Below, in pieces: positions 25,342 through 35,454 of a stretch of DNA of 64,000 nt. The position numbers and the translations under genes are program-made. The DNA lies in the NCBI RefSeq assembly GCF_003595525.1, contig NZ_CP022680.1:1576001-1640000 (forward strand), given 5' to 3'. A model generated the notes under the pieces. The model made no database searches. It was not told where the DNA came from and saw nothing but the letters and a program-made list of their open reading frames with translations. The stretch comes from Streptococcus respiraculi. Its GTDB lineage: Bacteria > Bacillota > Bacilli > Lactobacillales > Streptococcaceae. Numbering within the stretch: position 1 is the first letter of the stretch; each line of letters starts with the position of its first letter.

Positions 25342-26825
25342 AGTTTCCTTTCCTTGTTACATAATCTTGTTAATCCAAGACTGGATAGCAATAAAATCTG
25401 TGGAAAAAATTGCAAGAGATAACGGGTCTTTCCTCCTTCAAAAATCATGAGAAACAAAAGACCACCAAAAATGGCTAGACTTAAAAAGTTGATTGTGTCA
25501 TCGGCACGATAGCGCCACACAGCTCCAACTAGACCAAGCACCGCCATAAGCCAAACAACTTGTTTTATCGCTTTGTAAGTAGCATAATACTTCCCGTCAT
25601 ACTCAATGACTGACTGACGAATAACTTCTGCAACTGCATGATCTTTTGTAGAGACATAAAGTGGTGAAACCAAGGGTGTTTTCTCATCTTCAGGCTTGGT
25701 ATACAACCAATTCAAGGCACCGTCATACAGGGTGTTTTCAAACTTGTAGCCTAAATGGCCCATGAATGAAACAGGGGTATAAGCATGAAGACGACGTTTG
25801 ATTTCTTTGAGTTCATTTGCTTGGGCAAACATTCCGTTATTGTAGTCGCTTCTGCGTTCTGGAGCAATATACTGCAACAACCCCTTTTTCATATCTTCTT
25901 GGTCCGTCCCAGAGTAAGTTAAACCTAAATTGATAAAGGTTGTCAGTCCCTTTGCCAAGGCTTCATCATGGACAATCTTTACTTCTTTCTGCTGATTCAT
26001 TCCATAGCTCAGGCTGCCAAAGACTAGCCCAAAACCACAAACCAAGATAGCCATAGCATGGGCAAACCGTTTCCAGTTTCCCTTAAAAAACAAGACCATA
26101 CTAAAGGCAATCACACTAATCAAGGCAGTTGGTCGAAGAAGACTAGCAACTGCTGTGACCACTCCTACCCCTATTAAACGTTGATGAATAGGCCTGTTTT
26201 CTTGCAACAAGGCGACCATTACATAAAGCTGGCCCGCCAAAAATGGAAGGGAGGTAATATCTGTATAGGTCTGAATGACATAAGGCGAAAATCCAAGCAA
26301 AACGAGATACAGGCTAAAGAGGCAATCTGCCACCTCTTGGCTAAAGAAATCACGACCAACTCGGTACAGAATATAAGCCGTCCCATTCATATAAAGGATT
26401 CCTAAAACTTGGAGTACCCAAATAGTAGCTTGTCCAAACAGATGATAAAGTCCTCTGGCATATAAAAACAAGGCAAGATTATTGGGATTGCGTGTCAGAT
26501 AGTTGGAAATCGACTGCCCATCCAACATCTCTAACGCGCCCATTATCACTACCGCTGCATCTCGCCTGACCAGCAGATTAGCAGAGAGAACTACTGCAAT
26601 TTGAAACAAGAAAGCAAGGGTCAACAAGACTTTTTTATGACACATGGCATAGGCATAAATCCTACCTAGCAGCTCTTTTTTGACAAGGTAGAGAAGGACA
26701 ATAACAACAGTAAGACCTATCCCAATCCAAGGCAGAATCAATAAATGCTTTACCACAACCGCTAGCCAAAACAGAAGTAAGAGCCACATTATTTTTTGCA
26801 GACACTTAAAAAATAACTGATACAT
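25338..26825 (-). CDS. GT-C-fold membrane glycosyltransferase (predicted)
   Basis: A 495-residue protein with about 11-12 transmembrane helices and one large loop (about 275-380). It has the layout of polyprenyl-phosphate-sugar-dependent GT-C transferases, with an acidic pair near the first outer loop (VRRDAAVVIMGALEM) and late helices ending in FEGGKTRYLLQFFPQI. Acceptor unknown; a wall polymer or teichoic acid is reasonable given the partner GT2 gene. I use the ATG at 26825. The nearby ATG at 26834 lies inside the -10 box and cannot be transcribed. No RBS is present, so the mRNA appears leaderless. It heads a six-gene operon to pyrC. Confidence 0.75.
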   Translation of the reverse strand: MYQLFFKCLQKIMWLLLLFWLAVVVKHLLILPWIGIGLTVVIVLLYLVKKELLGRIYAYAMCHKKVLLTLAFLFQIAVVLSANLLVRRDAAVVIMGALEMLDGQSISNYLTRNPNNLALFLYARGLYHLFGQATIWVLQVLGILYMNGTAYILYRVGRDFFSQEVADCLFSLYLVLLGFSPYVIQTYTDITSLPFLAGQLYVMVALLQENRPIHQRLIGVGVVTAVASLLRPTALISVIAFSMVLFFKGNWKRFAHAMAILVCGFGLVFGSLSYGMNQQKEVKIVHDEALAKGLTTFINLGLTYSGTDQEDMKKGLLQYIAPERRSDYNNGMFAQANELKEIKRRLHAYTPVSFMGHLGYKFENTLYDGALNWLYTKPEDEKTPLVSPLYVSTKDHAVAEVIRQSVIEYDGKYYATYKAIKQVVWLMAVLGLVGAVWRYRADDTINFLSLAIFGGLLFLMIFEGGKTRYLLQFFPQILLLSSLGLTRLCNKERKL

Positions 26826-26832
26826 ACTGCTC

Positions 26833-26841
26833 ATTATAGCA
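26833..26841 (-). promoter_or_regulatory. Extended -10 promoter of the GT-C operon
   Basis: Minus strand TGCTATAAT with TATAAT at 26838-26833. The chosen start codon begins seven bases further on. Confidence 0.65.
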
Positions 26842-26867
26842 TTTTCGATAAAAGATTTCTATTCTTA

Positions 26868-26914
26868 CAAAAAAAGAGGGGAAATACTGGCAAGCCGCCA
26901 TTTCCGCACTCTTT
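26868..26914 (-). terminator. Terminator of pyrFE
   Basis: Minus strand AGAG/GGAAAT pairs with ATTTCC/CTCT around a GC-rich loop, then TTTTTTT. It lies about 30 bases after the pyrE stop. Confidence 0.75.
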
Positions 26915-26931
26915 CCTTCAAGACTAGCTTA

Positions 26932-26945
26932 GAATACAGGTTCTT
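26932..26945. repeat. Solo end of the 160-bp repeat element
   Basis: GAATACAGGTTCT matches the right terminal repeat of the elements at 14472 and 30356, without the rest of the element. It overlaps the pyrE stop codon. Confidence 0.6.
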
Positions 26946-27573
26946 AATCCTGCCAAGTTTCTTGATTTTCTTTAAATTTCTTCAACAAGGTCAAGCCGTC
27001 CGCATTGATGTAGCCTTGGACCTTGGCAACTTTGATGAGTTCGCTATAGTTTGATAGGGTCACCAGTTTGACACCAGCCTCTTCAAAGTTGGCATCTGCC
27101 TTTGGCAATTCATAGGTGAAAATGGCCACCACACCTAGCACATCTGCCCCTTCACGTTCTGCAGCTGCTACAGCATCTAGCACTGAACCACCCGTCGAAA
27201 TCAAGTCCTCAATCACGACCATTTTTTGCCCCTTGACAATACGACCTTCTACCTGATTCCCCGCTCCATGGTCTTTTGGTTTGCTACGAATATAAGCAAA
27301 TGGCAAGTTCATTCTGTCTGCAATAATCGCTCCGTGAGGAATTCCTGCAGTTGCCGTTCCTGCAATCACTTCTACTTCAGGAAATTCTTCTTTGATTTTT
27401 TCAACAAAACCATTTTCAATCAAGGTACGTGTGTCTGGATAAGAAAGCGTAATCCGATTATCTGTGTAAATTGGTGATTTAATACCAGATGCCCAAGTAA
27501 ATGGCTCTTCTGGTTGCAAATATACTGCCTTAATATCGAGCAAGTGTGCTGCAATTTCTCTTGATAATGTCAT
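26944..27573 (-). CDS. pyrE: Orotate phosphoribosyltransferase
   Basis: A 209-residue type I phosphoribosyltransferase that joins orotate and PRPP to give OMP. The PRPP loop [16 protein letters not shown] lies at about residues 120-135. A catalytic flexible loop is seen in [15 protein letters not shown] (about 94-108). The final bases coincide with a solo end of the 160-bp repeat, which supplies the stop codon. It follows pyrF at 27 bases and uses its promoter and attenuator. Confidence 0.96.
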   Translation of the reverse strand: MTLSREIAAHLLDIKAVYLQPEEPFTWASGIKSPIYTDNRITLSYPDTRTLIENGFVEKIKEEFPEVEVIAGTATAGIPHGAIIADRMNLPFAYIRSKPKDHGAGNQVEGRIVKGQKMVVIEDLISTGGSVLDAVAAAEREGADVLGVVAIFTYELPKADANFEEAGVKLVTLSNYSELIKVAKVQGYINADGLTLLKKFKENQETWQD

Positions 27574-27600
27574 CGTATACTCCTTTTTGATTCCTTTATT

Positions 27601-28296
27601 CTATAGTTGGTTCCATTCTTTATAAATAGCGCGGTAGGCTTGAACAGGGTCTTCTGCCTGAGTAATGGGACGTCCGACCACAATGTAGTCACTTCCAATT
27701 CGGTAGGCATCTGCGGGGCTGACCATCCTCTTTTGATCACCTGCTGTAGCACCTTGCGGACGAATGCCAGGTGTCAAGCAGATAAAGTCATCAGAAGTCA
27801 CTTGTTTGATGGCTTCTGCTTCTTGGGCAGAGCAGACAACACCATCCAGACCCGCTTCATAGGTTTTTTGCGCGTAGTGTAACACCGACTCTTTCAGACT
27901 AGTTTGAATGTTTTGGTAGTCTCGCATCTGCTCTTCTGACGTTGACGTCAGCTGAGTCACTGCGATGAGTCTTGCACCGTCGCCTAAGCCACGTTTTGCA
28001 GCCTTCATCATCTCCACACCACCTGCTGCGTGGACGTTGGTCATATCTACTCCAAAACCTGCCAAGACACGCATGGCGGACTCCACAGTATTTGGAATAT
28101 CATGCAATTTCAAATCAAGAAAAATGCTATGCCCTAATCCCTTGATATAGGTCAGCATCTCAGGGCCTACTGCGTAGTATAACTCCATCCCCACCTTGAC
28201 GTACAAGCTCTCATCGCTTGGAAACAACCCTAAAAAGGCTTTCACCTGCTCAAAACTTGGAAAATCAAGGGCGATAACTGGTCGTTCTTCTCTCAT
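27601..28296 (-). CDS. pyrF: Orotidine 5'-phosphate decarboxylase
   Basis: A 231-residue TIM-barrel enzyme that decarboxylates OMP to UMP. The catalytic lysine/aspartate motif [13 protein letters not shown] lies at about residues 59-71. The phosphate-binding end is [10 protein letters not shown] (about 208). It is preceded by a PyrR-type attenuator and a consensus promoter, so pyrFE should be expressed when uridine nucleotides are scarce. Confidence 0.96.
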   Translation of the reverse strand: MREERPVIALDFPSFEQVKAFLGLFPSDESLYVKVGMELYYAVGPEMLTYIKGLGHSIFLDLKLHDIPNTVESAMRVLAGFGVDMTNVHAAGGVEMMKAAKRGLGDGARLIAVTQLTSTSEEQMRDYQNIQTSLKESVLHYAQKTYEAGLDGVVCSAQEAEAIKQVTSDDFICLTPGIRPQGATAGDQKRMVSPADAYRIGSDYIVVGRPITQAEDPVQAYRAIYKEWNQL

Positions 28297-28312
28297 TCAT
28301 TCTTCCTTTCTA

Positions 28313-28405
28313 CAAAAATAACCTTGTCCACAACTAGACAAGGTTACACGAAAAGAAGGGCAAGCCCCCGCTTTTACCATGAACACCTTTCTAGCCTCTC
28401 TGGAC
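28313..28405 (-). promoter_or_regulatory. PyrR-type attenuator ahead of pyrFE
   Basis: Minus strand: CAGTCCAGAGAGGCT (about 28408-28393) is the PyrR-binding anti-antiterminator loop. About 50 bases later comes the terminator TAACCTTGTC-loop-GACAAGGTTA (28346-28319) followed by TTTTTG. When UMP/UTP is high, PyrR binding favours the terminator. Confidence 0.85.
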
Positions 28406-28454
28406 TGAGTTAAAGGTTTTATCGGATGTTTACTGTTTGCATTCTACTACACAC

Positions 28455-28483
28455 ATTATACTAATGTATTTGGCGATTGTCAA
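28455..28483 (-). promoter_or_regulatory. Sigma-A promoter of pyrFE
   Basis: Minus strand TTGACA (28483-28478), 17 bases, TATAAT (28460-28455), a full consensus match. It lies four bases past the pyrD stop codon. Confidence 0.9.
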
Positions 28484-28486
28484 CCG

Positions 28487-30225
<1,739 letters not shown>

Positions 30226-30237
30226 GTTTCCTCCTAC

Positions 30238-30550
30238 AAAAAATAACCCTGCCAAGGGGCAAGGTTACACGAAAAGAATGAGAACATGGACCTTCCAAAC
30301 CGACAGACCTGCTTTGGTCTAACAAACAGCTTGGTACGGAAATCGCTCGTCTCTTAGAACCTGTATTCATAAGCGAAGTAATTCTAATCGGGAGCTTATT
30401 TTACGATAATCAAGGCGCTTTTTTGAAGGAATACTGACTGTATTTCGAAAAAAAGCAACGATGAGTAGCGCAACATAAGCCCTGAATAGAGTTGCTGAGC
30501 TGTGAATGCAGGTTCTTTATATCTGTATTCGCCTTTTTTGCCTCTCTGGA
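30238..30550 (-). promoter_or_regulatory. PyrR-type attenuator ahead of pyrKD, interrupted by a repeat
   Basis: Minus strand: the PyrR loop TCCAGAGAGGC is at 30550-30540. The terminator AACCCTGCC-type stem (30266-30245) followed by TTTTTT is at 30238-30266, and TTTTCGTGTAACCTTG just before it matches the pyrFE leader. In pyrFE these parts are about 50 bases apart; here the 161-bp repeat element (30356-30516) and extra sequence separate them. Whether PyrR control still works is open. Confidence 0.75.
30356..30516. repeat. 160-bp palindromic repeat element, copy 2
   Basis: The same terminal repeats (AGAACCTGTATTCA at left, TGAATGCAGGTTCT at right) and the same internal palindrome as copy 1 at 14472. 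About eight differences by eye. It is inserted within the pyrKD leader between the PyrR loop and the terminator. Confidence 0.85.
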
Positions 30551-30576
30551 CTCAATTAAAGGTTTTGTTATTGTGC

Positions 30577-30605
30577 ATTATACATTTTTCGCCTTTTTTT
30601 GTCAA
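30577..30605 (-). promoter_or_regulatory. Sigma-A promoter of pyrKD
   Basis: Minus strand TTGACA (30605-30600), 17 bases, TATAAT (30582-30577). It overlaps the upstream region of the divergent LysR gene. Confidence 0.9.
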
Positions 30606-30609
30606 ATCA

Positions 30610-30618
30610 TGATACAAT
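30610..30618 (+). promoter_or_regulatory. Extended -10 promoter of the second LysR gene
   Basis: TGATACAAT with TACAAT at 30613-30618. The ATG starts six bases later (30625), so the mRNA is probably leaderless. Confidence 0.6.
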
Positions 30619-30624
30619 AGAGCT

Positions 30625-31536
30625 ATGAGAATCCAACAATTACACTACATCATTAAAATTGCTGAGACAGGTAGCATGAACGAAGCTGCCAAACAACTCT
30701 TCATCACCCAGCCGAGCTTATCAAACGCCGTCCGTGATTTGGAACGAGAAATGGGAATCGAGATTTTCTATCGCAATCCCAAGGGTATTACCCTGACACG
30801 AGACGGTATGGAGTTTCTCTCCTATGCTCGTCAGGTGGTCGAACAGACCGAACTCTTAGAAGAACGCTATAAAAATCCCGGTGCCAAGCGCCAGCTTTTT
30901 AGTGTGTCTTCTCAGCACTACGCCTTTGTCGTCAACGCCTTTGTTTCCCTCCTCAAAGAGACTGACATGGAAGATTACGAGCTTTTCTTGCGGGAAACAC
31001 GGACCTGGGAAATTATCGACGACGTCAAAAATTTCCGCTCTGAAATCGGCGTCCTCTTTCTCAACAGCTTTAACCGAGATGTCCTGCTTAAGATGCTCGA
31101 TGACCATCGTTTGAGTCACACCCATCTCTTTACTGCACGCCCCCATGTCTTTGTCAGCAAGACCAATCCTCTAGCCAAAAAGTCGCTGATTACCCTAGAA
31201 GACTTGACAGATTTTCCATATCTAAGCTATGAGCAAGGGATTCACAATTCCTTCTACTTCTCAGAAGAAATTCTTTCACAAGAGCACCACAAAAAATCCA
31301 TTGTCGTGTCTGACCGTGCCACCCTCTTTAATCTCCTAATCGGTCTCAACGGCTACACGATTGCAACAGGGATTTTAAATTCCAATCTAAACGGTGATAA
31401 CATCGTCTCCATTCCGCTTGATTACGACGACGAGATTGAATTGGTCTATATTCAGCACGAAAAAACCATTCTCTCTGAAATGGGAGAAAAATTCATCAAC
31501 TACCTCCTTGATGAGGTCAAATTCGATACACACTGA
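30625..31536 (+). CDS. LysR-family regulator (CysR/MtaR-like paralogue)
   Basis: A 303-residue LysR regulator with a helix-turn-helix at residues 1-60 (MRIQQLHYIIKIAETGSMNE, FITQPSLSNAVRDLE) and an effector-binding domain. It is a clear paralogue of the regulator at 2633: both carry QPSLS.(S/N)(A/I)VRDLE and a SSQHY motif near residue 95. Relatives in streptococci control sulfur amino acid genes, but the target here is not shown. It diverges from pyrKD, whose promoter lies within 50 bases. No RBS; the start codon lies at the predicted transcription start. Confidence 0.7.
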   Translation: MRIQQLHYIIKIAETGSMNEAAKQLFITQPSLSNAVRDLEREMGIEIFYRNPKGITLTRDGMEFLSYARQVVEQTELLEERYKNPGAKRQLFSVSSQHYAFVVNAFVSLLKETDMEDYELFLRETRTWEIIDDVKNFRSEIGVLFLNSFNRDVLLKMLDDHRLSHTHLFTARPHVFVSKTNPLAKKSLITLEDLTDFPYLSYEQGIHNSFYFSEEILSQEHHKKSIVVSDRATLFNLLIGLNGYTIATGILNSNLNGDNIVSIPLDYDDEIELVYIQHEKTILSEMGEKFINYLLDEVKFDTH

Positions 31537-31544
31537 CGATTTTT

Positions 31545-31620
31545 TAACATAATGAAAGCGTACCGCAAGAAAAGGTGAAAATAATTCATCTATTCTTTCG
31601 GAAAACGCTTCCATTATGTT
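31545..31620. repeat. Inverted repeat between lysR and glgC
   Basis: AACATAATG.AAGCGT (31549-31562) pairs with ACGCTT.CATTATGTT (31604-31620) around about 40 bases. The right arm contains a catabolite-response-like site next to the glgC promoter. It may end the lysR transcript as well. Confidence 0.6.
31600..31613 (-). promoter_or_regulatory. CcpA (cre) site at the glg promoter
   Basis: Minus strand TGGAAGCGTTTTCC matches the cre consensus TGNAARCGNWWWCA at 13 of 14 positions. It overlaps the -35 region of the TATAAT at 31632-31637, so binding of CcpA would repress glgCDAB. Confidence 0.6.
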
Positions 31621-31631
31621 TTTATTTATGC

Positions 31632-31637
31632 TATAAT
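31632..31637 (+). promoter_or_regulatory. -10 box of the glgCDAB operon
   Basis: TATAAT preceded by ATGC (extended -10). The -35 position is covered by the cre-like site. Confidence 0.6.
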
Positions 31638-31669
31638 AAGTCTATCATATATATAAGGAGTGATCTATT

Positions 31670-32797
31670 TTGGCACAAAATAAATTATTAGCAATGATTC
31701 TTGCTGGCGGACGTGGAACACGCTTGGAAGGGTTGACCAAAAAGGTTGCAAAACCTGCTGTTGCATTTGGTGGAAAGTACCGTATTATTGACTTCCCACT
31801 CAGTAACTGTGCAAACTCAGGGATTGACATTGTTGGTGTTTTGACCCAGTACGAGCCTGTCCTACTCAACTCTTATGTTGCCCAATCGCAGCGTTGGGGA
31901 TTGGATGTGCAAGGTTCAGGTGTCTTTGTGCTTCCTCCAAGTGAAAAAATTGAAGGATTCGGTCTTTATAAAGGAACGGCTGACGCCATTACCCAAAATA
32001 TCGACTTCGTAGACCTTCACGACCCTGAATATGTCCTCATTTTATCGGGTGACCACATATACAAGATGAACTACGACAAGCTACTTGACACCCACATTCA
32101 AAATGAAGCTGATGCAACGATTGCCGTTATCGAAGTCCCAATGAAAGAAGCATCTCGCTTTGGTATCATGAATACAGACAGCGAATACCGCATCGAAGAA
32201 TTTGAAGAAAAACCAGCCAAACCTAAGAGCAATCTAGCTTCTATGGGAATCTACATCTTCACTTGGAAAACCTTACGGAAATATCTCCTTGAAGACGATA
32301 AACTTGACACCTCATCGCATGACTTCGGCCATGACATTATTCCAAAATATTTAGCAGACGGCAAACGCCTCTACGCTCACCCATTCCGTGGCTACTGGAA
32401 AGACGTGGGTACTGTCAACAGCCTCTGGGAATCCAACATGGACTTGATTGACCATGCAGATGATTTGGACCTCTCTGATTCATCTTGGAGAATCTACTCA
32501 GAAGATTCTGGCTCACCAGCCCAAGTCATCGGCAGCAACGCAACTGTCCGTAGTGCCTATATTGACAAGGGAGCGATTATCGAAGGAAATGTCGAGCACT
32601 CTGTTATCTCTACCGATGTAGTCGTTAACGAAGGAGCCTCCGTGAAAAATTCTGTCCTCCTTCCAGGAGCTGTTATCGGAGAAAATGTTCAACTAGACTA
32701 TGTCATCGTGGCAGAAAATATCAAGATTGCCGAAGGGACAAAACTCTCTGGTACTGCTGATGCTATCCTCTTAATCGATAAAAACGTAAGCAAGTAA
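31670..32797 (+). CDS. glgC: Glucose-1-phosphate adenylyltransferase GlgC
   Basis: A 375-residue ADP-glucose pyrophosphorylase that makes ADP-glucose, the donor for glycogen. The nucleotide-binding motif [19 protein letters not shown] lies at about residues 13-31. The C-terminal beta-helix (hexapeptide-like [11 protein letters not shown]) serves allosteric control. It starts with TTG at 31670, nine bases after AAGGAG. The catalytic partner of GlgD, whose gene follows at 12 bases. Confidence 0.95.
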   Translation: MAQNKLLAMILAGGRGTRLEGLTKKVAKPAVAFGGKYRIIDFPLSNCANSGIDIVGVLTQYEPVLLNSYVAQSQRWGLDVQGSGVFVLPPSEKIEGFGLYKGTADAITQNIDFVDLHDPEYVLILSGDHIYKMNYDKLLDTHIQNEADATIAVIEVPMKEASRFGIMNTDSEYRIEEFEEKPAKPKSNLASMGIYIFTWKTLRKYLLEDDKLDTSSHDFGHDIIPKYLADGKRLYAHPFRGYWKDVGTVNSLWESNMDLIDHADDLDLSDSSWRIYSEDSGSPAQVIGSNATVRSAYIDKGAIIEGNVEHSVISTDVVVNEGASVKNSVLLPGAVIGENVQLDYVIVAENIKIAEGTKLSGTADAILLIDKNVSK

Positions 32798-32809
32798 GAA
32801 AGGATTACC

Positions 32810-33925
32810 ATGCTAAGAAATACATTAGGAATTGTAAATATTGAAGGAAATAATGTCCATTTTGGAGATGTTATGGATCACCGTGGGATTCAAGCCTTCG
32901 GATTTTTAGGACGCTACCGCTTGATTGACTTTGTCCTTTCCAACATGTCCAATTCTGGTATCAGTGATTTCCAAGTCTACATGCCTGCAAAAATGCGCTC
33001 CACTATTCAGCACGTTGGGACAGGTAAGCACTACAATGTCAACAGTAAACGTGGCAAATTGCGCCTCTTAAACAGTGTAACAGACCCAAATTCTATCTAC
33101 CAACATGATATCAAGGCCTTTTCAGATAACATTCACTACATTGAAAATTCTCATAAAGAATATGTCTTGATTGCCCCATCCTACTTCATCTACAGCCAAG
33201 ATTTTTCAAAACTAATGGATGAACATTTAGAAACCAAGGCGGATATTACAGTCTTGTACAAGAATGTCACCAACGCTAAAGAAAACTTCATCGGCTGCCA
33301 AACCCTTAAATTTGGAGAAGACAAGCGAATCGTCGAATTTGAAGAAAACCACGGGAAATACAAAAACCGTCCTGTTTCTCTTGAAGCCTACTTCATGAAA
33401 CGCACGCTTTTCCTTGAATTGATCAAACGTGCCAATAAAGTATCAGCCCTTTACTGGCTCAAGGATATTTTACGCGACGTGGTTGATCAATACCGCATTG
33501 TCGGCTATGCTCATCGTGATTTTGTCGCTTGTATCAACACAGTTGAAGCCTACTTCCAAACCCAACTTGATTTGATTGATCCAGATACGCGCAAGCTCCT
33601 CTTCAAACATAACTGGCCGATCCATACACAAACCAGCGACAGCTCACCATGCCTTTACGGACCGCTTGCCGAAGTCAAACGTTGCCTCATCTCAAATGGG
33701 GGTACTATCAATGGTCAGGTCGAAAACTCTGTGATTGACCGTGATGTGGTCATCGAAGAAGGGGTGGTCATTAAAAACTCAATCATCTTAAACGGCGTGA
33801 AAATCAAGAGCGGTGCCAACATTGAAAATGCCATTATTGATAAAGCAACTGTGATTTCACATCCGGTTGATATCAAAGGAAGTGCATCAGCACCCGCCTA
33901 TTTGAAAGCCTATCAAGTTATTTAG
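32810..33925 (+). CDS. glgD: GlgD, regulatory subunit of ADP-glucose pyrophosphorylase
   Basis: A 371-residue homologue of GlgC in which the GGRGTRL loop is missing (the N-terminus reads MLRNTLGIVNIEGNN), so it cannot bind ATP the same way. In Firmicutes GlgD forms a heteromer with GlgC and raises its activity. The left-handed beta-helix with repeated I-x-x-S/G motifs occupies the last third. RBS AAAGGA. It lies between glgC and glgA. Confidence 0.93.
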   Translation: MLRNTLGIVNIEGNNVHFGDVMDHRGIQAFGFLGRYRLIDFVLSNMSNSGISDFQVYMPAKMRSTIQHVGTGKHYNVNSKRGKLRLLNSVTDPNSIYQHDIKAFSDNIHYIENSHKEYVLIAPSYFIYSQDFSKLMDEHLETKADITVLYKNVTNAKENFIGCQTLKFGEDKRIVEFEENHGKYKNRPVSLEAYFMKRTLFLELIKRANKVSALYWLKDILRDVVDQYRIVGYAHRDFVACINTVEAYFQTQLDLIDPDTRKLLFKHNWPIHTQTSDSSPCLYGPLAEVKRCLISNGGTINGQVENSVIDRDVVIEEGVVIKNSIILNGVKIKSGANIENAIIDKATVISHPVDIKGSASAPAYLKAYQVI

Positions 33926-33933
33926 GAGGAACT

Positions 33934-35379
33934 ATGTCCAAAAAATCTGTTCTCTTTGTCGCCTCAGAAGGTCTTCCCTTTATTAAAACGGGAGGTTTGG
34001 CAGATGTTATCGGCTCCCTCCCCAAAGAGCTCGTCAAGCAAGGCATGGACGTTCGCGTTGTTCTTCCACTCTATCTCAAAGTCGCTGTCAACAATCACGC
34101 TGATTTTGACTATGTCTCTAGCTTTGATGTCCGAGCAGGCGATATTCAGTCTATGGCTAATGTCTATCAGCAGGTCGTAGACGGAGTAACCTTCTACTTC
34201 ATCGAACATCGAGACTACTTCGAACGTAAGGACTTATACGGCTACGACGATGATGCCATGCGTTTTGGCTTCTTCCAGCATGCAACTTGTCGCTTATTAG
34301 AAGCTCTCAACTACTTCCCAGACGTCATTCATAGCCATGACTGGCATACAGCTGCGATTCCCTTCCTTTGCAGGACCTTTTATAGCTATCGTGAAGAATT
34401 TCGTACGATTAAGCATGTCTTTACCATTCACAATCTAGCCTTTCAAGGGATTTTCAACAAGCAAGCTCTCTGGTCTGCCTTGGGGATGGATTACAGCTAC
34501 TATGTAGACGGTATTGCCCGCTTCCATGATGACTGTATCAGCTTTATGAAATTAGGGATTCTCTACGCAGATAAGGTAACTACCGTATCTGAAACCTATG
34601 CGCAGGAAATCCTAACAGAAGAATTTGGCGAACACATGCAGCATGTCTTAGAATTACGCCGCCATGATTTACTAGGAATTGTCAACGGAATCGACTACGA
34701 TACGTGGAATAGCCAGACAGACAGCTATCTGGCTCATAACTACAGCCTTGAAAGCATTCACGAAAAGAAAGCAAATAAACTCGCTCTCCAAGCTCAGTTT
34801 GGTCTGCCTCAAGACGAGCATGTCATCTTGATTGGAATCGTCTCCCGCTTGACCTGGCAAAAAGGCTTCTATCTCTTGACCGAAGTTCTCAACCAGCTCT
34901 TGCAGGCCCATGTCCAATTCGTCATTCTCGGCAATGGAGAGGCCGACATTGAACATGCCTTCCACTATTTCAAAGGTGCTCACCCGGATAAATTTGCTTT
35001 CTACCAAGGCTACAATGAGCCTTTGGCACATCAGATTTATGCCGCAAGCGACCTCTTTCTCATGCCATCCATGTTCGAACCATGTGGCATCAGCCAGCTC
35101 ATTTCCATGCACTACGGTACGCTTCCGCTCGTTCGGGAAACAGGTGGATTACGCGATACCGTACACCCTTACAATTGGGTGACCAAGGAAGGATGCGGCT
35201 TTAGCTTCTGGGGCAAGGATGCCTACAATATGAAACAAGTCTACGATTTAGCTCTTGATACTTACTATAATCGCCCAGAAGATTGGCAGCGCTTGATCCA
35301 ACAAGCCATGACAGCAGATGTCAGCTGGACAGCCTCTGCGAAACGCTATATTGATCTCTATAAGGAAATTACCTTCTAG
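33934..35379 (+). CDS. glgA: Glycogen synthase
   Basis: A 481-residue GT5 enzyme that extends alpha-1,4-glucan from ADP-glucose. The N-terminal KTGGLADVIGSLP loop (about 18-30) binds the donor phosphates. The C-terminal site is MPSMFEPCGISQLISMHYGT (about 375-394), with the E-x7-E glutamates of retaining GT-B enzymes. AGGAGG lies nine bases after the glgD stop codon region, with a gap of eight bases. Confidence 0.96.
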   Translation: MSKKSVLFVASEGLPFIKTGGLADVIGSLPKELVKQGMDVRVVLPLYLKVAVNNHADFDYVSSFDVRAGDIQSMANVYQQVVDGVTFYFIEHRDYFERKDLYGYDDDAMRFGFFQHATCRLLEALNYFPDVIHSHDWHTAAIPFLCRTFYSYREEFRTIKHVFTIHNLAFQGIFNKQALWSALGMDYSYYVDGIARFHDDCISFMKLGILYADKVTTVSETYAQEILTEEFGEHMQHVLELRRHDLLGIVNGIDYDTWNSQTDSYLAHNYSLESIHEKKANKLALQAQFGLPQDEHVILIGIVSRLTWQKGFYLLTEVLNQLLQAHVQFVILGNGEADIEHAFHYFKGAHPDKFAFYQGYNEPLAHQIYAASDLFLMPSMFEPCGISQLISMHYGTLPLVRETGGLRDTVHPYNWVTKEGCGFSFWGKDAYNMKQVYDLALDTYYNRPEDWQRLIQQAMTADVSWTASAKRYIDLYKEITF

Positions 35380-35454
35380 AATTGACATCTATTTATACAG
35401 CAACGGTTGGGGCAACCTTGTCCCAACCTCATCATTTTCTAGAAAGGAGAATCT

